This document shows, piece by piece, positions 1-11,190 of a stretch of DNA of 64,000 nt (position 1 is its first letter; every line of letters starts with the position of its first letter). The notes below the pieces were generated by a model that was not told the DNA's origin, made no database searches, and worked only from the letters and a program-made list of their open reading frames with translations. Made by a program: the position numbers and the translations under genes. Location of the stretch: assembly GCA_963995505.1 (NCBI GenBank), contig OZ023182.1, positions 12,082,707-12,146,706 of the forward strand, read 5' to 3'. The stretch comes from Hypericum androsaemum. Taxonomy: Eukaryota > Streptophyta > Magnoliopsida > Malpighiales > Hypericaceae.

Positions 1-89
1 AACAATTTCAAATTTATCATGTTCTTTGACGCACAAAAATATATTCCGACATACCTAAGACTTTGTTAATGGTACCAGGACTAGGTTCC

Positions 90-94
<5 letters not shown>

Positions 95-141
<47 letters not shown>
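95..141. repeat. (AT)n microsatellite
   Basis: A near-perfect AT dinucleotide tract of about 23 units directly abuts, and has probably overrun, the 5' end of the transposon copy that follows. Confidence 0.95.
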
Positions 142-145
<4 letters not shown>

Positions 146-671
146 GATTTCTTCTCTAAATTGATAAAAAGTCCCGGTCCCGAGTCGGGACCAGTGTTAA
201 AAATTAATAACCCCTCTGTCGTAATAAATAATACTTTTTCAGAAAATTTTAGTATTAAATATCGGTCTAAATTTTCGTATAAAGTGATATTTTTGAATAA
301 AATACATATATTTTTACATACTTTACTAATCTAAAAAATATTTTAATATACAAGTTGATGCTAGATTTGCTTGTTTGGTAAATTTTACATCATTATCCAT
401 CTTCTCAATTATCTTCAACGGTCATTGTGATAATCTCTTGTTGTAAAAAAATATTTCAATCGAATTTAGTATTTTAATAACGCTATAAGTCAAAATTTTA
501 GGAGACTTGAATATACACTAAGTAATTTTTGTTATTTATGTATATATTGCTCAAAAACTCAATTTGATATTTTCGGAGGAAAAAAAATGTAAACTTCTCC
601 TATTTAATAACTTCTCTAAAATGATATTTTTCTCCGGTCCTAACTATATCACTTTAGAGGGATTTTACAGT
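142..671. mobile_element. Non-autonomous DNA transposon, copy 1 (pogo/Emigrant-like ends)
   Basis: This AT-rich block is matched along its whole length by 9919-10460, so it is a dispersed repeat of about 530 bp. Landmarks shared in order are a CCCGAGTCGGGACCAGTGTT-type block near the left end, a stretch with TTTTCAGAAAATTTTAGT, and a right end reading ACTTTAGAGGGATTTTACAG. The right end resembles the CAGTAAAACCTCTA-type inverted repeats of Arabidopsis Emigrant/Lemi (pogo, Tc1-mariner) elements. That family link rests on the terminus only. There is no coding capacity. The left terminus is eroded into the AT tract. Confidence 0.55.
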
Positions 672-933
672 ATAAAGAAAGAGAGATATTATTAATATGT
701 TTCTATTATATAAATTGAAATGGTTGCCACTCTCTAGTAGAGTATGGGCTCAAATAACAACTTGAGCATTGTAGCTTAGTGATCCAACTAGGCAGGCGCA
801 AGCCCACAATATAACAAACACAAGGCATCTCCACACCAAGCAGTACCATATAATTTCTCCTCCTAAAACCCTTGGGATTTTACAAAACCCAGGCAAGTGC
901 CCTGCTTGGGATATATATCTTTGATCCACCGGA

Positions 934-3900
934 ATGGCGCTTATGAGAAGGTTGAAGGCGGTCTATGATCTTCAAGGAGTTGCTCGAATTAGACCCTCTT
1001 CTTCATATTCGTGAGTTACCAGTTACTGATCTTTTTGGACATTGGAGTCGAAAGATTTGATCTTTTTGTTTAAAGTGTTTGCCTTTGGTCTAGGAGAAGG
1101 ATACCCACTTGGCTACTTTGAGTAGGAAGCTATTTTAAGCTTTAGATACACTCAGTTTAGTAGGAAGATTTGGGCATTTAGTGTTCCTGATATTTGAAAC
1201 ATTGGTTTCTTGGTACAATGGAGCTTTGAGACATTGGTTACTTGATCGCTTTTTCTAGTTTCAGACTTTCTGTTCGGAGAAGATGACTGCGTAGCTCTGT
1301 GTTGGAACGTGGTAGAAAATAGATAATGGGTTGCTTCTATGGAAAAACTGAATATTGTTTCATCGGTTTCTTGGGAGTGGGAATTGGTTGAAATACTCAG
1401 TAGGTGTGTTCTGATATTTTTTTTAGTGTCCTCAGGACTGGAAGCTCAAGGGGCTTCGCAAGAGATTATTCGAATGGTGATTTCCGTTATTCCATCTTGG
1501 TGATCTTTGCGCTACCGTCTACTTAATTTATCCTTCGAGTTGATTGAGATCTTTCTCTTCAGGTCTTCAACCGAACTCTCATGTGATTTCTTCTGGCTTG
1601 TATAAGGGCTACAATGTCCTTCCTTCGATAACTATATGCAGCAATATGGGGACCCTTCGTTCCACTATGGTAAATATTGGCAAATGTCTGTTCAGATTTC
1701 ACGTAAACTGAGCATGGAAATGTCGGTATATGTATGTCACACTTGTGTTTGCCTTCACTTTTGAACTTTAATCGTCAATGGGATCGATATTCCCTCTTCT
1801 TCTTTCAGGCAGTTCAGTTATTAATATTCACTAATGACAAGAGATTGGCAACAACCCAGGTGAAACCTACTCCACAAGTAAGACAGCAGGTCAGCCATCT
1901 TCATCCAGTAATCAGAGCTTCTGAATACACACAATGGTTAGAAGAGATAATTAGTTGAGTTAGGATTGAACAGAAGACCAGAGGAGAAATTTTGATGGAG
2001 ATTCCCATTATATGTTGGAAAACTTAGGTAATCTGGATGTGTTTATTGAGGATAATTTTGAAAGCCAATGAAACAAGTTTCCATTCTTGCAAATTTGTTC
2101 AAATGAGCTTAATGTTATGGAGAAGAACACATGTCTTGACCTCCCAACTTTCTGATGCCAGGAGTCTGTTGTTCGTTGCAAAGTGAAACCTTGATATTGT
2201 TGCTTTTAAGAGCTAATGAGGTCCTTATTTCAAGAGAGTATAGGTCAACCTGACTGGTGTATATTATACACATTTTACTTTATGTATGTTCTCCATTCAC
2301 AACAAGGTGGCTAATATGTTAAATCGTATGCTCTGGATGATTGTATAGATGTTTCCAGCATATATTTTTTTTGGTGTGGAGTTTTTCCAGCGTGTTATGG
2401 ATGAGAATTTTATTCTTGAGTGGTGATATATGCAGCGTTCTTTCGGCATTGTGCTGTCTAGTCCTGGATTCATCTATGAACCGTATGCACCACGTGAGCG
2501 AATCTCATTTTGGCAGAGGTTGATGGAATCTTCAGCTTGTCTTTACATTCTGAAACCAATTCATTTTGATTTTGAAGAAAGTTCAGAACTCGTAAATGCT
2601 GTTCATGTGTTTTCCCGATTGATTTGCATGAATTTTGATTGGTCAACAACTGATACTGATCCTCTTTCTGAACTCATATGTATCATTGTCTTGTTGGCTG
2701 TATTTAATTTTTGTAATTCAGTTTCAAATAACTTTTTTGCCAAGTCAGTTCCAAGAATCCCTAGTATTTCCTATTCACTCTTATGACAGTGCCAACCCTC
2801 AGATGTACACTTTCAGATGTCATCCTCTGCCATTTTATTTTCTCTTTTCATTTCAGGTGGTTCACGAGAGGTGGTTGGAGAAGAACAAAAGAGGATTTAG
2901 TCATAGAGGTGAAGTAATTTTTTTTATAATTGATATAGAACATATTTCACCAACCCCTTTTGATAGTAGAATCCAAACTGCTTGCCAATTATATTGTATA
3001 ATATCAATCATTCTCGCTTTTCTTTTGCTGGCTTCATCCTTGTATACCATCCAGAGTGTCATTCTTACTGGAGCAGTCAGGATTCTTGTTTTTCCCGTAT
3101 GCAATCGAGCCTCTTTCGTGATTAAATTCCTGGTGCACTTTTGTAGTTTAGGAGTGCCTATGCCATTCAAAAGTTGAGAAAAGCTGGGTATTCCAAAAGC
3201 AAGTTCTACCAAGAGGCTTTTATGTTATACAAAGAGGTATGTTATTACTCTATTTCAAATTTCAACAAAAAAGGATTGTTCGCCTGAATCAGAAAATTAT
3301 TGTACTTTTTCTTTCCCAGATAAATACCTTGCTGGCAAAAGGAGACAAAAACGCGATAAGGAAGTTTGTTACAGAAAAGATGCACTCTGTAAGCTTGTTT
3401 CTGTATAGTGATATTAAAAGCATCTTGTCTTTGATCTAATTTAGCTTGGTTAGTGGTGCTACATTTGCTTATCTTTTCCGTTTGATGTCAAAATTACTTC
3501 GCACAAAGACATTAACTGAGTCATTGCCGATTGGCTTCTTGCAGGCACTCAAGAATGAAATTAAGCAACGAGAATCGAAGTGGAGTAATGTCTACTGGGA
3601 GTTGATTGAACCAATTGTTAAGATACGTACGCTGCGAGCTCGAGCGGTAGTACTCTTTTTGGTTTTTTCATTAATACTTTTGATTTCGCCTGGTGTATTT
3701 GCACTCATAACCGCGACAGAAAATAAACATGTTTGGCACTCAAGTTATTATGTCATTGGGATCTGCATAAGAGCTTCATTACTTTGACTAATGCTGCTCT
3801 GGTTGATTATTTGATCTCAGATTGGTGTAGATCGTAACGACCTCAATAAGGTTTTTGTACAACTAACACTCGAGTTTCTAGCTAAGCAGGTATGATGATA

Positions 3901-4488
3901 GCTGGAGTTGGATCTCAGTTGAACTTATTTGCACGCTTGTGATTGAACAACATAAACCAAATTCCTAAGGCAGTGGTGGTAGTGGAAAATTTATTACTTA
4001 AGGTTCAATGTGATTGGCAAAGTTTGCTCGTTGCCGAAGATAGTTACAATTGCATTGGAATAGAGTGATTTGTTTCACCCTAGAAGGAAAAAGAGACACA
4101 ACTAGCTTTCTTTAACACTGACAAAACTGTTAATGCCCATTCTTGTGCCTGTTACGCTTATTGGTCTCTGTTTCATTATCGCTTCCTGATGTCACTCACG
4201 TGACCGAACATTCTATCGACTTAAATCGTGTGGATATTCCTTTCAGAAATTTGAGGCATATGACTCGAAAGGTGCTGTTGTTGCTGGAGATAAAAATAAA
4301 GAGGTAATGATACCCCGATGTAGAGCCATATTTGTTCTTGTTAGTGCAGCAGCTCCTTGTTCTTTTGCTTCAACAATTCCGCAATGTGATACAATTTTCA
4401 GGTCCTTGTTCGTGATATCTGGGTATTCGAGAAATCCCTTTTCCACCAAAATTCTCAGTGGCGTCTCTGCGGGCGGATCACAGCCTAA
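934..4488 (+). CDS. Tim44-like domain protein, mitochondrial ribosomal large-subunit mL45 homologue (12 exons)
   Basis: Exons read by eye: 934-1010, 1436-1476, 1563-1669, 1809-1889, 2436-2518, 2857-2908, 3147-3236, 3320-3388, 3545-3646, 3821-3889, 4247-4303, 4402-4488. All introns are GT-AG, phases agree throughout, and they join into about 304 residues ending in TAA. The N-terminus (MALMRRLKAVYDL) is basic and suits a mitochondrial presequence. The core contains SSPGFIYEPYAPRERISFW, then YAIQKLRKAGYSKSKFY, INTLLAKGDK, EIKQRESKW and VLVRDIWVFEKSLF, the pattern of plant Tim44-related/mL45 proteins (the Arabidopsis relative is AT5G27395 by recall). mL45 tethers the mitochondrial ribosome near the inner membrane; the plant family has also been annotated as Tim44-related. 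The exon 4/5 and exon 7 boundaries are the least certain. Confidence 0.88.
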
Positions 4489-5399
4489 GCGCTTTTTGCA
4501 GATGGTTCCAGGCCATTTTTTTGTACAACCACAAGAACCCTTTTAAGCATAATCTTGTAGTAGATGCATGCCACTTTAGTTCTGGCACACACCGAGTTTC
4601 TGTTTGTTGAGTCAAATCTTCTTTACTGCAAATAAATGTATCGTAATTCTGCTTTCGTCGAGAAACACGCCTCAGGGAGCGTTGCTGCGAAGCTGCTACC
4701 GATGTACGGTCTTTGATGAGGCTTGTTAATGTGGTCCTGGGGAAGGAGGTCTTCAAGAAACATCTTCTTTTTTTCTCTCTCTCACACGCCTTGTGTTTCA
4801 AAGCATTTGTAGAAACAGGGGTGTTCCATTGCTTGATATAACGATTTGATGGAGGTTCAGAGTTTAGATCTTCAAAATGTGTAATCTTTGGTGTGAAGTA
4901 TACATTCCTTGAATTTCGGGTATTCGAACTTGAACTCAATTTAGGGGTAACTATTTCGATAATATTTTTTTGAATTCAAAATTTTCTTAACTAAATCTAT
5001 GTCTGTTACCACCACTCTTTTTCTGCCATTACTTATCACATCACATTTTTTGATTTCCTACTGCAGAAAACATGAGCCATTTTTGTCCTATGTTTTGGAT
5101 GTATTTTAATTGAGCCCGAACTATATTTCTACAAAGCAAATCATCATTCATCTTTTACTACTTGAATCGGGCTAAAGAATTGTACAATTTTTTTCTCTCG
5201 ATCTGCAGTGATAATTACTAAGTGTATTTTTCGTCCAATAACTTAATTCCCACTTTAATATGTTATCTTCAACTTACAAATCCTCCCGTAAAAAGGTATT
5301 TGACCTAACGATATAATATGATGTGATGAAAATCTTTGACAAGATGTATATTGTTGGTCTAAAAATAATAGCAACCGAGGAAAGGGCGGGAGAATCCCA
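4489..5399. other. Intergenic region between mL45 and PPR genes
   Basis: This stretch holds the presumed 3' UTR of the mL45 gene and the promoter of the PPR gene. A 153-codon minus-strand ORF (4478-4939) overlaps the mL45 terminal exon, has no recognisable motif and looks spurious. I see no repeat or RNA gene here. Confidence 0.5.
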
Positions 5400-7523
5400 T
5401 TGGTCTTTACCGACATTTCGTCGAACAGCTACTGTGCAACTGCCTGCCTGCCTCCCAAGCCCCCTCCTCACTTTTCCCTGTTCCGTTCAAAGCAACTCAT
5501 GCAATCCCTCATCTACGAGTGCGCTAGAAGCAACCGGTTCGGAGATGTCATTCGCTTGTTCTCTCAGATGGTGCCTCGGCTCGATTTCCGGGTCTGGCCT
5601 AGCGTGATCAAGGCGTGTGCGGGGTTGTCCGCCCCGTCGATTGGGAGGCAGGTTCATTGTATTGGAATAACTTCTGGGTTTGGCTCTGATGCGTTTATAG
5701 CGTCTTCCTTGATTCACATGTATTTGAGGTGCAGTCGACTAGGCGATGCTCGCAAGGTGTTTGATGAAATGCCCGAACCAGATGTTGTCGCCTGTGGGGC
5801 TATGGTTTCGGGTTACGCGCGACAAGGGTTGGTGGAGGAGGCAAAAGGGTTGTTGTTAAGGATGAGAGAAACAGGGCTGGAGCCCAACGAGGTTACTTGG
5901 AATGGCTTGATTGCGGGGCTTAATTACAGCGGAGAACAGCGGGAGGCAATTTCGATGTTTAGAGAGATGCACTTGGAAGCAGCTCAGCTTGATGGGGTAA
6001 TCTTTTCCAGCGTGCTTCCTGTGGTTCGGAACTTGCGGATGTTAGATATGGGCACTCAGATTCATGGCCAAGTGATTAAGAGAGGTTTAGGATGGGATGC
6101 ATGGGTAGTTAGTGGCTTGATTGATATGTACGGTAAATGTGCCTGTGGAAGAGAGATTTCCAAAGTGTTTGATGAGATGAAGATAATTGATGTTGGTGTT
6201 TGTAACGCCTTGATTACTGGGCTCTCGCGTAATGGCCTTGTAGATAATGCATTGCAGGCATTTAGACGATTTGAGCATGAAGGGATTAATTTGAATGTTA
6301 TTTCATGGACTTCGGTGATTGCTGGTTGCTCACAGAACGGGAAAGACATGGAGGCCTTGGCGATTTTCCGAGAGATGCAGCTTCATGGGGTAAAGCCTAA
6401 TTCTGTCACCATTCCTTCCTTGCTTCCAGCATGTGGAAATATTGCATCTCTTAAGCATGGGAGATCAGCTCATTGCTTTTCTTTGAAAAACGGAGTAACT
6501 GGTGATGTTCATGTGGATAGCGCACTGGTTGATATGTATGCTAAGTGTGGAAAACTGAACTTATCCCGACTTTGTTTCGACATGATGCCAACCAAGAATT
6601 TGGTATCTTGGAATGCAATGATCACTGGGTATGCTATGCATGGAAAATATAAGGAAGCTGTGGACCTGTTTCAGTTGATGCAAAAGAGTGGACGAAGACC
6701 TGATCATGTTACTTTCACTAGCCTTTTATCAGCATGCAGCCATTGTGGTATGTCTGATGAGGGGATGTACTACTTCAATAGCATGTCCAGAGATCATGGA
6801 ATAGAAGCTCGGATGGAGCACTATGCTTGCGTGGTTTGCCTTTTGAGCCGTTCTGGGAGGTTAGAAGAGGCCTATGCCATGATAAGGCAAATGCCATTTG
6901 AACCTAATGGCTGTGTTTGGGGTGCTTTGCTTAGTTCATGCCGAGTTCAGAGAAATTTAGATTTAGGAGAGGTTGCAGCACAGAAGCTCTTTGAGTTGGA
7001 ACCCAAAAATCCTGGGAACTACATTCTGCTATCCAACATTTATGCTTCTAAGGCAATGTGGGCTGAAGTTGATCGAGTCAGAGATATGATGAAGAGCAAG
7101 GGGTTGCGAAAGAACCCTGGTTGCAGTTGGATTGAGCTCAAGGACAAAATGCATATGCTTCTAGCGGGTGACAATTCACATCCACAAATGCCCCAGATTA
7201 ACGAGAAGTTATTGAAGTTGAATATGGAGATGAAAAAGTCTGGGCATTCGGCAATCACTGAGTTTGTTCTGCATGATGTGGATGAACAAGATAAAGAGCA
7301 GATACTATGTGGCCACAGTGAGAAGTTGGCCGTGGTTCTGGGACTTTTAAACACAAGTCCTGGATCCCCAATACGAGTTATCAAGAACCTCAGGATTTGT
7401 GGTGATTGCCATGCAGTCATCAAACTTATTTCTAGCTTTGAACAGAGGGAAATTTTTGTGAGGGACGCAAATCGTTTCCATCATTTTAAGGATGGAATTT
7501 GCTCTTGCCAAGATTACTGGTGA
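5400..7523 (+). CDS. Pentatricopeptide repeat protein, PLS class with E, E+ and DYW domains
   Basis: A single exon of 707 residues, usual for this intron-poor family. PLS-type repeats fill about residues 40-500, with units such as SSLIHMYLRCSRLGDARKVF and VSWNAMITGYAMHGKYKEAV. The E/E+ region follows (CVWGALLSSCRVQRNLDLGE, ending near NPGCSWIELK). The C-terminal cytidine-deaminase-like DYW domain has the zinc-ligand motifs HSEKLAV and CGDCHAVIK, and ends in CSCQDYW. DYW proteins bind a specific organelle transcript and edit C to U. The order and wording match Arabidopsis At1g20230 as I remember it. The serine- and proline-rich N-terminus fits organelle targeting, but mitochondrion and plastid cannot be told apart. 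The first ATG at 5400 was chosen because it is the only one leaving a transit peptide; the next, at 5500, starts too close to the repeats. Its last 45 bases are repeated twice downstream. Confidence 0.93.
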   Translation: MVFTDISSNSYCATACLPPKPPPHFSLFRSKQLMQSLIYECARSNRFGDVIRLFSQMVPRLDFRVWPSVIKACAGLSAPSIGRQVHCIGITSGFGSDAFIASSLIHMYLRCSRLGDARKVFDEMPEPDVVACGAMVSGYARQGLVEEAKGLLLRMRETGLEPNEVTWNGLIAGLNYSGEQREAISMFREMHLEAAQLDGVIFSSVLPVVRNLRMLDMGTQIHGQVIKRGLGWDAWVVSGLIDMYGKCACGREISKVFDEMKIIDVGVCNALITGLSRNGLVDNALQAFRRFEHEGINLNVISWTSVIAGCSQNGKDMEALAIFREMQLHGVKPNSVTIPSLLPACGNIASLKHGRSAHCFSLKNGVTGDVHVDSALVDMYAKCGKLNLSRLCFDMMPTKNLVSWNAMITGYAMHGKYKEAVDLFQLMQKSGRRPDHVTFTSLLSACSHCGMSDEGMYYFNSMSRDHGIEARMEHYACVVCLLSRSGRLEEAYAMIRQMPFEPNGCVWGALLSSCRVQRNLDLGEVAAQKLFELEPKNPGNYILLSNIYASKAMWAEVDRVRDMMKSKGLRKNPGCSWIELKDKMHMLLAGDNSHPQMPQINEKLLKLNMEMKKSGHSAITEFVLHDVDEQDKEQILCGHSEKLAVVLGLLNTSPGSPIRVIKNLRICGDCHAVIKLISSFEQREIFVRDANRFHHFKDGICSCQDYW

Positions 7524-7664
7524 ATTAACTGAGATGCATGCATCATTTTAAGGATGGAGTTTGCTCTTGCCAAGATTACTGGTGAAGTAACTGTGTTGCT
7601 TGCATCATTTTAAGGATGGAGTTTGTTCTTTCCAAGATTACTGGTGAACCAACTCAGTTGCTTG
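7479..7664 (+). repeat. Three tandem 62-bp copies of the PPR gene 3' terminus
   Basis: Copies begin at 7479, 7541 and 7603, each with CATCATTTTAAGGATGGA and ending about 20 bp past an ATTACTGGTGAA block. Copy 1 holds the real last codons (HHFKDGICSCQDYW and stop). Copies 2 and 3 repeat those codons in the 3' UTR. Because 62 is not a multiple of 3 and copy 1 carries the stop, the extra copies are not translated with the gene. Copy 2 is nearly identical and copy 3 has a few more changes. Confidence 0.95.
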
Positions 7665-8878
7665 CTGGCATTGATGTCGCTATCACTGGATATCAGATTG
7701 AAGGACCGATGTTTTACGAAAGAGGCAGAGCTGCTCTTTGGTTCCTTTGATGAGGTACAATTGACTAAAGATTGGAAGTAACATTTGTCATTATAGGCCA
7801 ACCTGTTGACAAGAAAACTGTATATTCACTGGCAATGATAATTATGGTCATAATTTATTCACCTTTCTTTTCCATTCGACCAACCTTTGCTGGTCCATCC
7901 TGTGCTATTGCCAATGTTCATGGTTAATTTAGGCCATAGGTGTTATCATCATCTGAATTTGTACTAGCATGTACAAGAAACACGCTATTGATGTTCTGCT
8001 TTCTGTTGCAGATTTTACCACACTTGAACTGCTTCAATTTGTTGCTGGAGATAATACAAAGGTAAGTCCCGTGGCTTTTCTTTGCTTGAATTGTATAAAA
8101 TCATTCCGTTCCAATCTGTAGACTGTGCCTCCATAGAGTGCTAGACACTATTGACCTTGAATCTCACGGCTTCTGTACGTAGCGAGTCCAAAGAAGTGTG
8201 ATATTAGGCTTTTCTGATTCATTTTACCAACTTTACAATTCCTAGTAAAAGTCATTTTACCAAATTATGCGTAGTCTTCGTAGCCCAACAGCTCTCTATG
8301 TTGCCATCCTTGCTCCAGTAACCCGGTATTTGTCAAAAATGTTAACTCCGCAAACTTTGTTCATCTATATTCCTTAATTTTCCACCTCACCTTAATGCTA
8401 GGACCATAAGTGATCTCAGGTCCAGGAAGTTTGCACTTAATCTTGATCGTTATTCTCCGCCTTAATGGAGTGGTTGTCCCATATATGCCTTAAATTGCCA
8501 TATTGACTAGAAAATTATGTTGGTCTTATTGACGTGTTCCCTGGTCTTCTGGCTCACCTTCGGTTGACTTTGACTTCTCCAAGTGTGTTCCCCGGAGAGA
8601 ATTGATTGACATTTTTTTTTATTTGTTCAGTTTTTTGGTCGATTCTCGGGAATTCATGTCTTAACCTATCATTTCTCTTCAGCCTCAAGAAGAGTCGAGA
8701 ATAACGTGTGGGATTACAATTTTCACCAAGCAAAGAAAATAATGCTATCTGCTGTTTCTTCTCACGCAAGTGACCTCTTCATCGAAGAAAGGCATCTTAT
8801 AGGCGCTCAACATTGCCGGAGGCCTCCTCCGTCCACTTACAGAGAACAAATTTCAGAATTTGAGCTCTCATCACATGG
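7665..8878. other. Intergenic region, possible orphan exon
   Basis: No complete gene is visible. One stretch at about 8013-8061 is bounded by a TTGCAG acceptor and an AAGGTAAGT donor and could encode TTLELLQFVAGDNTK. An open stretch ending TTTGATGAG before GTACAA at about 7749 could join it. I do not recognise the peptide, and both could be chance or remnants of a displaced gene. Confidence 0.3.
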
Positions 8879-9433
8879 ATGAAGGAGAGCACCCATATGA
8901 AGCCCTCAGCATTTGCAACCGTCTCTACAACTTCGTCTCAAAGAGTCTCGTTGCACATGCTTTCAAGACTCTTGACTTTGGGCACTTTCAGGAGTCGAGG
9001 CACGGCCAAGACACGAAGTGCCTCTGTTGTTTCCAGCAAATATGATCAAGCAGTGCATCCGACGAGCCAAGAAGAATCACGAGGTGCGGGTACATATCAA
9101 TGCGATTGTGTCATGGACTCGGATTCTGCTGTCCAAGGTAGCTCCTCGGGCAAGGATCTTGAGAAGAAAGGTGAAGAGTCCCCCGCGACAACAGCAAACA
9201 ATACTGATGCTACAGAAGGAATAGCTGATAGGTTGGATGCCGTTGATGACCAAAAGAAGCAGGAAGATGAAGTCTCCATAGCCTTGGTTTCACCTACACC
9301 AAAAGCTCTGAAGAAGAGTGTAAGTATAAATGAGAGGGTTGAAGAGATTGACATAGGAAAGAAGAAAACTAGAAGGAAGAAATCCAAAGAAGAGCGGAGT
9401 TCATTGGAAGAACAAGAAATTCAAGAGCCATGA
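8879..9433 (+). CDS. Unknown small basic protein, 184 residues
   Basis: An open frame of 184 codons from ATG to TGA. The N-terminal 50 residues are rich in Ser, Thr, Arg and Leu with almost no acidic residues after the first few (for example RVSLHMLSRLLTLGTFRS), which resembles an organelle transit peptide. The middle is acidic and disordered. The C-terminus has a run SPTPKALKKSVSINERVEEI followed by a lysine/arginine-rich segment (KKKTRRKKSKEE). The low-complexity composition and the lack of stops in a stop-rich neighbourhood argue for a real gene. I do not recognise the family. An AG just before the ORF (ending at 8857) might be a splice acceptor, so the true start could lie in an upstream exon. 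About 490 bp downstream begins a transposon copy. Confidence 0.5.
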   Translation: MKESTHMKPSAFATVSTTSSQRVSLHMLSRLLTLGTFRSRGTAKTRSASVVSSKYDQAVHPTSQEESRGAGTYQCDCVMDSDSAVQGSSSGKDLEKKGEESPATTANNTDATEGIADRLDAVDDQKKQEDEVSIALVSPTPKALKKSVSINERVEEIDIGKKKTRRKKSKEERSSLEEQEIQEP

Positions 9434-9918
9434 CCAATTCTTAAACTAAGTTCAGATTCTGGCAAGAAATCAGGCTATAATGCCAATCTTGGTATTGGTG
9501 GGTGAATCACGTAATGTATTGGGATTATTACCCTAAACCCATTAAGGGGGAAAGTTGTTGAATAAGAATTTGCATTGCCTTTGTTCAATCATCATCTTCA
9601 CGATGATAAGTTTCTTGGATAGGGCATGCTGTTTGCTAGTTTGGCAAGTGTATTCGTCTTAAATAATCCACAGCGACGATGTAGTTTTCCATTTTTCCCG
9701 AATAGTAAGATGCTATTTTTTGATGTGAGAAGCGATTAACGAAAACTCAATAAATTTTAGCTCAATTTCAGTTTTCGTGTATGGAATTTCAATGAAGCAA
9801 TTTGAAATGTACGAAAGGGTATAATTTAAGAAGTAGTTCTAACTTAAATAAAAACACAAATTTTAAATTGCAGTAGTGGGGAACAACTTTGCCAACATTT
9901 AAGTATTTAAATTTTGTC
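9434..9918. other. Intergenic, nothing recognised
   Basis: The presumed 3' flank of the unknown gene. It becomes AT-rich toward the transposon copy that follows, with no open frame, RNA gene or repeat that I can see. Confidence 0.5.
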
Positions 9919-10460
9919 TAAAAAGTAATCTCCTCTAAAGTGATAATATTTTCAAACTAATAAAAAAACTCGATCCCGAGTCGAGACCAGTGTTAAAATC
10001 TAATAACTCCTCTATCGTAATAATTAATACATTTTCAGAAAATTTTAGTGCTAAATTTCAATATCAATTTTCGTAATAAAGTAATATTTTTGAACAAAAA
10101 TATTTATTTTTACATACTTTACGAATTCAAAGAATATTTTAAGATACTAGTTTATGCTGCTTATTCAATAATTTTTACATAATTATTCATCTTCTCAATT
10201 GTCTTCAAATGGTTTTTATGATCGCCGTCTTCTTGTAAGAAAATAACTCAATGAGTGTAATATTTGAATAACGTTATAAGTCAAAAATTTTGGCTACTTG
10301 AACGTAGATAAAATAATTTTTTGGTATTTATGTATTTATCACTCAAAATTTTAATTTTAATATTTTTGAGAAAAAAATGTAAAACTCTTTTATGTAATAA
10401 CTTCTCTGAATTATATTTTTCTCTGAACTTATTACTTTATAAAAATTTTACTATTGTTAT
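9919..10460. mobile_element. Non-autonomous DNA transposon, copy 2 (pogo/Emigrant-like)
   Basis: This is collinear with 142-671. The left end reads CTCCTCTAAAGTGATAAT, then CGAGTCGAGACCAGTGTT. The middle shares TTTTCAGAAAATTTTAGT and ATTCATCTTCTCAATT. The right end, TTTATAAAAATTTTACTA, is degraded. The left end here keeps the CTCTAAAGTGATA inverted terminus that is lost in copy 1, so the two copies together define the family ends. Non-coding. Confidence 0.55.
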
Positions 10461-10469
10461 AGTTGGTTC

Positions 10470-11182
10470 TAGGGATGGTAGAAATACTCTTACCCTGAGG
10501 GTCGGACCCTATCCTTACCCTACGGGTTTAGGGTATGTTGACTTTGACTGGGTCTAGGGTAGGGTATGGGTATGGGTCCATGTTTAGAGGTAGGGTCTAG
10601 GGTAGGGTATGAATCCACAGCTAGACCCTGTGGGTCGGACCCTACCCTTATATTTTTACCCTATTTTAGACTCTACCCTAATTAGACTCTAGTTAGACCC
10701 TTGTTAGACCGTATTGATAATATATATAATATACTTTACAGTTATGTTATTCCGCAACTAGCTTAGAAGATGTCGTGAATGATGGATCACTAGAAGCTGA
10801 CATGCTATATTTTTCTTTTTCTTGAATTGTTTATGTACTTCAAACTCTAAAAAAAAACCTCGGACTATTGAAATTAAATTACAAAATTTGATATTTTATC
10901 AATTTTTATTGAATGTTGATGTGTAACGTAGTAGATGTCTTGAATTTATTTAAAATTTATATAAAAATTAAGTTTTGATTAAAAATTATCAAAATACAAA
11001 ACGTTAAAGGGTCGGACCCTGCAGACCCTGTAGACCCTGGGTCTCCAGGAAGGTAGGGTATGAATCTAACAATAAAAAATTTATAGGGTCGAGGGTAGGG
11101 TATGAGTCCATAAAAAAAAACTAGGGTATGAGTAGTCCTATCAATATCCTATCCTACCCTACCCTACCTATTGTCATCCCTA
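10470..11182. mobile_element. Non-autonomous hAT element, 713 bp, with 8-bp target duplication
   Basis: The ends are inverted: TAGGGATGGTA at the left and the complement of TAGGGATGACAATA at the right. The 8-bp direct repeat GTTGGTTC flanks it exactly (10462-10469 and 11183-11190). Eight-bp duplications and TAGGGATGRCA-type ends are hAT hallmarks. The interior has no coding capacity and is packed at both ends with GGGTAGGG, GGGTCTAGGG and ACCCTACCCT words arranged as inverted arrays, so the single strand should fold strongly. Confidence 0.9.
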
Positions 11183-11190
11183 GTTGGTTC

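Noticed and set aside
4478..4939. 153-codon minus-strand ORF
   Set aside because: It overlaps the last coding exon of the mL45 gene on the opposite strand and has no recognisable motif.
7541..7664. Second and third CSC.DYW-coding blocks as an extension of the PPR protein
   Set aside because: The first copy carries the stop and the 62-bp period changes frame, so they are not translated with the gene.
10480..11165. Interstitial telomere
   Set aside because: The TAGGG words are irregular, in both orientations, and lie inside a hAT element with an exact 8-bp duplication.
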